This document shows positions 1 to 7,400 of a DNA stretch of 12,194 nt, one piece after another (position 1 is the first letter of the stretch; the number at the start of each line of letters is the position of its first letter). The notes under the pieces are model-generated. The model was given only the letters and a program-made list of their open reading frames with translations. It ran no database searches and was not told the origin of the DNA. The translations under genes and the position numbers were made by a program. This DNA is from Phoronis ovalis (taxonomy: Eukaryota > Phoronida > Phoronidae): positions 1-12,194 of the forward strand of contig JAOXYB010047081.1 of assembly GCA_028565635.1 (NCBI GenBank), given 5' to 3'.

Positions 1-89
1 CAAGGAATAGGCAGAAGCAAACATTTTGGTGGAATTTAATAGGGAAGTAAGTGTTTTCGAACTTCGGCCTATCTGAGGTATGAGCTGGC

Positions 90-137
90 CATGACCCTTA
101 CGGACAAGCTGTAGGCTGTCCATAAGTAAGGGTCATG
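90..137. repeat. Inverted repeat, 12-bp perfect arms
   Basis: CATGACCCTTAC (90-101) is the exact reverse complement of GTAAGGGTCATG (126-137). Inside these, GGAC (102-105) pairs with GTCC (118-121), leaving ATAA as a one-sided bulge and a 12-nt loop. It may be part of a mobile repeat. I see no flanking target-site duplication. Confidence 0.7.
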
Positions 138-492
138 CTTGCAGGACTAGGACCAGCGTAGATGTCGAGCCTTGGTGGACTCACCACCCCGATACTCTGA
201 TAATCAAACTTTAACTCCTACTATTCCTATAATGTTCACTTCACTTTGTTTGACAGATAGCATGCACAAACGATATTCTGAAGTTAAGATGACATACGAT
301 TTTGTGAAAGAAGCACTTCTTTGAATTTTGTATGTGTACCAGCGTGGGAGTTGCAAATTGTGATGGAAGTTGAAGTTGGATAACTAGAGAGTATGATATA
401 TGAACTCACTCGGTAAGAATTACATATATTCCGTAGCTTCACTTTCAGCACTTTCACTGTAATTGGCTATGTAAGAGTCGCATTATCAAGAG

Positions 493-561
493 CAAGTGCA
501 GAACGTCCTGAACTAGGACTAGCCTTGTTATTATCAAGTGCAGAACGTCATGAACCAGGAC
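493..561 (+). repeat. Two near-identical 27-nt direct repeats, period 42
   Basis: Positions 493-519 and 535-561 differ at only two bases. Both start CAAGTGCAGAACGTC and end CAGGAC or TAGGAC. Each is preceded by ATTATCAAG or part of it, so the duplicated unit is about 42 bp. Confidence 0.75.
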
Positions 562-743
562 CCCCGGGCAGTATATCTAGTCTAGCCCTCTAGTTCAATT
601 ATTGTCCAGCAAGTGTAAGTACTAAGTGTTCCACTGTTGATTTTGTGTTATAGCTATCAACAGCGGCACATTTGGACGACAAGAATTGTACTGACACCCC
701 TCGAATTTAACACAGGACTAGTTAATTGTTAAAATAAATATAC

Positions 744-834
744 CTGTTCCGATTCCTTCAGTAATTACGCCAGGCGTTTCATTTTTCGGCCAAGAGCCGG
801 CATCCTCCTCCGCTGCAGCACCTGGACCATCCAT
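744..834 (-). CDS. Candidate first coding exon of a divergent gene, 30 aa, product unrecognised
   Basis: On the minus strand the ATG at 834-832 opens 30 codons, MDGPGAAAEEDAGSW then PKNETPGVITEGIGT, followed by one base and a donor, AG|GTATAT, at 743. The acidic, Gly/Ala-rich start, the donor and the CpG-rich setting look like a real N-terminus. This frame stays open upstream to about 1066 without another ATG. I do not recognise the protein. No following exon is evident in 1-740, so the rest must lie to the left of the window or in a part I cannot resolve. It could instead be non-coding promoter sequence; the same block is also open on the plus strand, without an ATG. Confidence 0.4.
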
Positions 835-1179
835 AGCCTCTCGCACACTACGATTCGAACACGGAAAGAAGTGTTCAGAAACGGATTTCAGAAGCTTAAT
901 AATTGCTAAGAAATTTGAAAGGTTTTTAAGCTGACGTGTTTTGGAATTAAATGGGTCAATCTCGTGAATCGCCAGTTGTGCTACGAGATATATATACGTA
1001 ATGTTTCTATTTTGGGAAGCAGATGGAAACCGATTATTTTTACCAGGGATTTTTACATTCTTTTAGAACTGTCAGTAATATTGCAATTTCCAATGACTGT
1101 ACACAAAGGTGTTACACGGTTTTTCTCTTAAGTTTCTGTCCTCAGCTAATGCATTGTTGTAGCATTTGGGCATTTATCA
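835..1179. promoter_or_regulatory. Candidate bidirectional promoter and 5'UTR region
   Basis: This interval separates the minus-strand ATG (834) from the plus-strand ATG (1180). Its left edge belongs to a CpG-rich block (about 11 CpG between 750 and 890, far above the rest of the window). A palindromic TATATATA (989-996) could serve either direction, and TGACGTG (932-938) is a CRE-like half site. A pyrimidine tract with CTGTCCTCAG ending at 1145 could be an acceptor for an upstream 5'UTR exon, with GTAAGT at 45 or 615 as possible donors. Transcription starts are inferred, not seen. Confidence 0.35.
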
Positions 1180-1193
1180 ATGAAAGGGAATGA
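1149..1193 (+). other. Upstream ORF overlapping the main start
   Basis: An ATG at 1149 opens 14 codons (MHCCSIWAFINERE) ending at TGA 1191-1193, which overlaps the main ATG at 1180 in another frame. If the 5'UTR includes 1149, this uORF would lower initiation at 1180 and favour reinitiation downstream. No other function is implied. Confidence 0.4.
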
Positions 1194-1423
1194 AAAGGGG
1201 AATTCCCTTTTGCTACGTCACACAAGAACTGGCGAATCGGACTTAGGCGGAAATACTAGCGAAGATTTCACGCATTTAGACATTAATTTTGAGTTGAGAT
1301 CGGTCGATTTTCAAGATTTTGTCAAGAGTACTGAAGCAATGACAGATTTGGTGAGTGAAAACAGTGTAGACGCAGTTAAAGAAGAGAAAGAGATTAGGAA
1401 TAGTATTACGAAAGAAGAAATTT
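1180..1423 (+). CDS. Coding exon 1 (residues 1-81, part of 82), N-terminus
   Basis: It begins at the first in-frame ATG after an in-frame TAA (1147-1149) and ends at a strong donor, GTAAGT at 1424. The last base (T) joins AT of exon 2 to make Tyr82 (phase 1). The segment has no recognisable domain. It holds alternating acidic and hydrophobic residues (LDINFELRSVDFQDFV), which could be a weak activation segment, followed by a Lys/Glu-rich end. Position -3 of the start is T, a poor Kozak context. The next in-frame Met (1339, context GCAATGA) is an alternative start that would drop 53 residues. Sequence open beyond 1423 is intron read-through. Confidence 0.8.
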
Positions 1424-4400
1424 GTAAGTACTTAATGAACGATGTGGTAGTATTGTTCGAAAAAGCTGCTGTTATTATACTTGAGTTTATACTCATGCTG
1501 TGCAGGTTCCCTGTGTATCATGGCGTGTCAGGCTGCATGCAGTATCTGGCTAGAAGATTTGTTACAGTGTTTGCGCTGCTTATAACTTTCTAATACTTAT
1601 TCTCTAGAAATTGTCTCTGGCCTTGTCTTTCTTCACCAAAAGAAAATGTACAAATTTAGATCAGGAAGTCACTCAATGATCTTTAGAATTAGATATTAAT
1701 TCGTGGGCGGTGCCGCGGTGGTCATGACCAAGTGGACCAAGACGGGGACCAAGATCGAATTTTAAAAATCCGGGTTAAAGTACCACGCTTCCAGTTTATA
1801 TCATTGTTCTAATTACATCATTTGGTTGCTTTGCCCAAACTGGTGTAATTAAGTGGTCTGGAGATGGCCGACATTTAATATTTTAATGTCTTTGGATAAT
1901 GCTTTTAGAATAAACTATCTAATATTATAAATGATAACACAGGAAATTAAGATATTTTTATCACAAGGTAAACATCTCATTTTTTGCAATATAAAATGAG
2001 TTGCTATAGTTACAAATTTAAAAGATTTTAGTTGTGTACATAAACTGTAATATTACACACCTGCCATGTGCAGATTATAGATCAGATTGACGTCAAGGTG
2101 ACTTTATTATTAAGTAAATGACATTGAAAAACAAAACATATTACTGTTGTGTGACTTTAAAATGTACATAAAGGTTTTCAATGTGCCTACACACAGTCAC
2201 GAATCACTGTCACTGCCCTATTAATAGTAAGGCTGTCAAGGAAGTGGGTAACCTGAATTTTATTATAAATGTTGTTTTAATGTGTAATATACGGAAATGA
2301 AGAAAGTGAGATAATTATGTATGGATAGATGTATGGATACAGTATTCATAAACTTTTCTGTGTGGTTAATACAGAAACAAAAACTATGGAGAATATTAGT
2401 TTCACATACTGCTTTTCCTGGTTTCATAATTATTTATATTTTAGAAATACTTGGGTTTATAAAGAAGAACCAGTTTAAAACTGTATCACAGATGTTCAGC
2501 ATTTAGTAGAAACATAAGATATTTGGTTAGTAACCAGCATGGGTTTAATATTTAGCTACAGTTTATTCACACTGAGGGACAGTTGGGAGTTAATGACGTT
2601 GTGAGTGCTCCTGTGGTGTATAACTGAGGATCACTTGGGTTTAATGTTGTGCGTGCTCCTATAGTATAGTGTAGAAAAAAAATATTGCAATGTTCATTCA
2701 GTGTTAACTTCCTGCTTTAGATGCTAAACCAGGAAGAATGGGTGCAGAAAAAGGAAGCAATGATAATACAACTAGTGCAGGTGTTAAGGAAGTAGAGAAC
2801 CTGTCAGCAAAAACAGACAACTTGAATGCTTCAGATGAAACTTATAAGAATGGTAAGTTATTAAAATTATATAAAAAAAAGTATATTTAATTGCCTGGAT
2901 GATTAAGATGTAAAAGTATATTTAATTGCCTGAATGATTAAGATGTAAAATGTTTTTATATCGTGAAATTTTGTAAATTTATATTTTTATAATAATTTTT
3001 CTGTATTAACGCTTGATCAACATGACTGACACAATTTGAATAAAAACTAGAAAACTTATACTATAGCTGGGTAGCAATAGGTTCATTTGGATTCTGCATG
3101 TAATATTAATTTCTTCATCATCATAAGGCATAGTGGTTTATTTGTTACTGCCTGTTTACTTCTCTCGCAAAATGGGAGACTTTGCGTCATCTTATCTTAT
3201 TGTCGACACTATTTTATGTAATTGCTGTAGAAGTGTTTATTTGTATTGTAATTAATGAGTTTATTGTTAATTAACTATTTGCCTTAAGCTTGTTAACTAC
3301 GTTGACAGGCACATTTGCATTTCTGTTTTAATACCACTCTCACACCATTTGATGTCTGCTTGATATTTTGCACTCAGTTTTACCTTCTTGTGGCCTCCTG
3401 TCTGGGTGTATGAGATTCCCATAGCTTAAATTATGTTTATAAGGATACAGGTCAAAAAGCAAGTTTCTTTAAAATGCTTCTCTTGGAGGTAACAGCTGTT
3501 GCAAGCTGTGATGTAATTCTGCCCGATTCTTGTCAGAGATATACTATTTATTTTGATCATTTTTATTTATTTGTGCATATTTTTACATAGTGTCACTGCC
3601 TGAACGTCTAATTATATTGCTACCTGCATATTTGTTGATAAAATTGTTTTGCTTAACTAGAAAACTCGGTCAAGTCTGCTGGAATTGATACCAAAGACTG
3701 GCATCAGTGCCTCACTCAAGATCAAAGGAAACAACTTGTACACATGCTGTAAGTGATCGGCCAACTTAATGAATGCACAACTGGATTACAGAATAATGGT
3801 TTCTTAAATATATAGAAGAAAATAGATACTGAAAAAATTGGACCATTTTGCATTTTTGAGTTTAATAGCTTTAAGCAGTTTCATTACATTTCATGGCAGA
3901 AAGCATTAACATATAAAAATTTGAAGCTGTTATCAGAAGTAAATCCTGTCCCGTAGATAAATTATGAAAAGCTAATTAATGAATAAAAAGTCAACTACAA
4001 AATGTATTTTGCAATTTGTTATAAATATAGTTTTAAATGACTGCTGAATACTTCCAACCACAATATATGCCTGTTTTGCAGAGTTCAAGCTATTTTACCC
4101 AATTCTAATCCTTCTACCCCCAAAGACAAGATGATGAACAGTTTAATTGTTTATGCTCAAAAAGTTGAAGAGGACATGTACAAAACAGCTAATAGCCAGG
4201 TAACTCAAGATACACTGTTGAATCCTCTTAGTTGGGTTAATTATAACAGGTTTGTTTTTGAGGTGCATTAAAATGATTGTATTTTTTATAGGTTATCTTG
4301 GGTTGTCTTACATATAAATACTAATTTTTCTGTACAAATGAAATTTTGATTTATTATCAAAATATACCTGAGGTAAGAAATTTATGCAGCATAGTGGACA

Positions 4401-7400
4401 CATGCTTTATAATTATATCATTCTCCCATCAGATCTTATATTGCTTACCTGTTCTTTGTAGGAGGAATATGACCATTTACTGTCTGAAAAAATCTCCAAA
4501 ATTCGAAAAGAATTGGAGGAGAAAAAAATTCAATATGGTCTGCCAATGACACGTATGACACGTAAGTAAAAGTGTATGATATTATTTTCTATTCTTAAAG
4601 AGAAGCATAATGTGCACTGTCTAACTACTACTCGGCTGCAATGACATCGTTTGGGCGTCTGTGTTTTGACTCTCTAAATTTTAGCTTTTCATCTATGAAC
4701 AGGCATGCAACTGCATAACTATAATGTTTATACTATAACTGTGTATTAAGGTACTAATTATGAAATGAAGTCTGTTATGCTATTTGAACAAAAGTTTCCT
4801 TATCACAGTAGATTTATTAGTGGCTCTAAATAATACATAACTTTGGGCCACTTTATGGCTCTACAAAATACGTTTCACGTGTTGAATTTTAAAAAGTACT
4901 CCTGTGTTTTCACATACCCAACTTATTGCGAGGTCCTTTTGTACCTGCTCAACCTACTGCGTGCATTTTATTTTATTTTTTCTACCAAAAATGTCTTTAA
5001 AAATCTCAGAAGGTTGTACCGTAATGCACTATGAGGTTAAAGTGGCTAGTTTTCCAGTTTTAGAAGTTAAACTTTAGCTGTGGCAGCTGTAGTTTGGTTA
5101 ATTTTTAAACTAGTTTAAGTTATATGATAATTTTGAATGAGTTTTTTTCAAATTTCACTTTCAGTCGAAGACAATAAGACAGGTGAAAAAATTGCCAGCA
5201 AGTTAGTCGAATTGTCCATTCATGACCATGACAAGCACGATTTAAAATCTCTCACAGATAACTTTAGAAAAATTGGGATTAATGATACACCAGAAGAGAA
5301 GCGAACAAAAGATGTACCACTGGTTCCCAAAGAGAAGTTGACATCCAAGTCTGCAACAACTGGACTGGTAGCCAAAGGTCCACACGGTGGCATGCCTGTG
5401 TACCACCAAGAAAATAAAAAGAAGTTTGAAGAAGGTTTAACTGAACGTGGTCCCATTCATGGTGTACCTAGAGATGACTTCATTCCTTATCCACAGTACA
5501 GTGGCACTGATCAACTTTATGGAATCGACAGACAAATATGCGGCAAACGAAGAGCTGATGACATGAATGACCAGCCACGTAGGTTCTATCGACCAAATGA
5601 ACCTGTAGAAGATGATGAAAATGATAGTTATCAATATAATAACTTAAGTATTACAGATAAGATTTTAAACACCGGCACTTGGTTACAGTCTGGCGGTAAC
5701 ATGATTGTTGATACTAACAACATGACTCCACCAAGCACTTACAACATGACTCCACAGCACAATATTCCAGCTCATCAAGATCTAGATATAGATGTTATAC
5801 TTTGTAATCCTGACTCTCCTGAGGAGATGGTGGAAATCAAAAGATTACAAGAAGAACTTGGAGGTACTAGATTGCATCATTTTGGTATGAATGATACTAG
5901 TGCTAGAAGTCCAATGAGTGACACTAGTAGCATGCATGCCTGCTCACCCCAGAGTACCATGTCTGTTGATAGCAATTGCAGCCAGCAAACGTGGCAGTCA
6001 AATACAAACTTCACCAGTGTTCAACACCTTGTTTCAAACTCGCAACGGTACAAGCATGTATATGCTGGCACCACTTGTCAAACATCACAGGTGGTACCTA
6101 GCCCTACATCAAGTTTGATGCCTGAAGTTGGATCACCATATGTTAGTCAATTGAGCCCTTGCATGTCACCACATTCACCATACAAGTTAACCACAACACC
6201 TGCTGGTAATGATGGCCCAGATGTAACATTTGAACCACTTTTACCACCAAACTATGAAAATGACATAATTGATGTATTAGCTATCTTTGAACGAGAAGCA
6301 GCTGTAGTTGATGAAAAAAGGAAGATTACTGATGTGAGTAATATTATTCAACGAGAAATGCCTGAGCTCCGAAAACCTCAGACCCCAGATAGTGGGATAG
6401 AAACTTGTAGCACTGGTAGTCCATCATCTCCTTATAGCAGTACCAGTGAACCATCACCAGCTAGTGTGCCATCTCCTAATGCTCCAATAATGAATTCTTT
6501 GGTTTTTGAGAATGAACAAAAATATGCAAACCCTCAAGTAAATGTAACTCAAAATCCAACCGTGGGGCATGTAAATGTTGGAGGTACAAAATCAATATCT
6601 GTGGGTAAATGTCAAGCTTCAAAAGTGGATACAAAAGTGCCAAATGGAAACAACTCAGTTACTTTTGTTACGCCACCAGCACCAGCCCGCACTACTACTA
6701 CTATATATCTACCAATTAGCACGCAGCCCATGTTTACTGTACCTGTCCAACAACAACCAACCATAGTCATACTTACCGGTCCACAAAATCCTGTGCCGAT
6801 TGCCAAGCCACAGCCAGTAACGCCCAAACTGCCAAGACTTGCTCCCAAAAAACCTGTTGTAAAGAATGAAAACCAGCTTGCAACCAATATACCGGCCGGC
6901 AAAATGGCAGCAAATAATGCTAATAATGGGAAGAAAGATAGTGAATTGATGCCACCACCTTCTGTCCCAGGTTCGAGTCAAAAGGTCCACAAGCATCCAA
7001 CTCCTCCTCCTTTATATACAAGTAAGTCATCTTGTTTTTACTTCGCTTCCTTTTTTCTTATAAATTTGACAAATGTAAAAATAAATTAATGCATCACTTT
7101 CATTAATTTTCTGAACTTTGGGTCATTTATATAGGATAATCATGCAAATGTACTTGCTAAAACTTGCACTAATTTATTTGTTATTCATTTTTAAGCTATT
7201 TGTACTTGATCTACCAATGCTGGTTTCCATCACACCTTATGTAACCTGTACGTATTTTTACTTTGTAGCTATTAATCAGCCCCCAATAGGTCGCCCACCA
7301 ACACCAACAAGTCCACATATTGACCATCTAGCGAAAGCCCATCGCAAAGTTTCTGAACTAAGTGTGCAACAGATGTGCCAGCAGGATGATGATGGTGACA

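Larger units (their letters stand above)
1..720. repeat. Upstream repeat-bearing stretch, no plus-strand gene seen
   Basis: No coding exon could be supported here. It contains an inverted repeat (90-137) and diverged copies of a short unit with the core AGGAC(T/C)...GTCGAGCC or GTCTAGCC: 144-174, 510-525 and 554-588. These suggest one or more old interspersed elements. If the divergent gene at 744-834 is real, this stretch is its first intron. Confidence 0.35.

Noticed and set aside
840-870. tRNA B-box (GTTCGAATC) on the minus strand
   Set aside because: No A-box at the right distance and no acceptor or anticodon stem can be drawn.
1180-1593. Single-exon 137-aa protein
   Set aside because: A strong donor at 1424 joins in frame to exon 2. 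The part after 1423 has no similarity I recognise and shows intron-like composition.
5137-5164. ATG at 5137 as the start of the large exon-6 protein
   Set aside because: These bases form the polypyrimidine tract and acceptor of intron 5, and the KIX exons splice in frame to 5165. An alternative promoter here cannot be excluded, but nothing shows one.
5220-6996. Minus-strand ORFs antisense to exon 6
   Set aside because: They are shadows of the long plus-strand coding exon, with no independent domain or start context.
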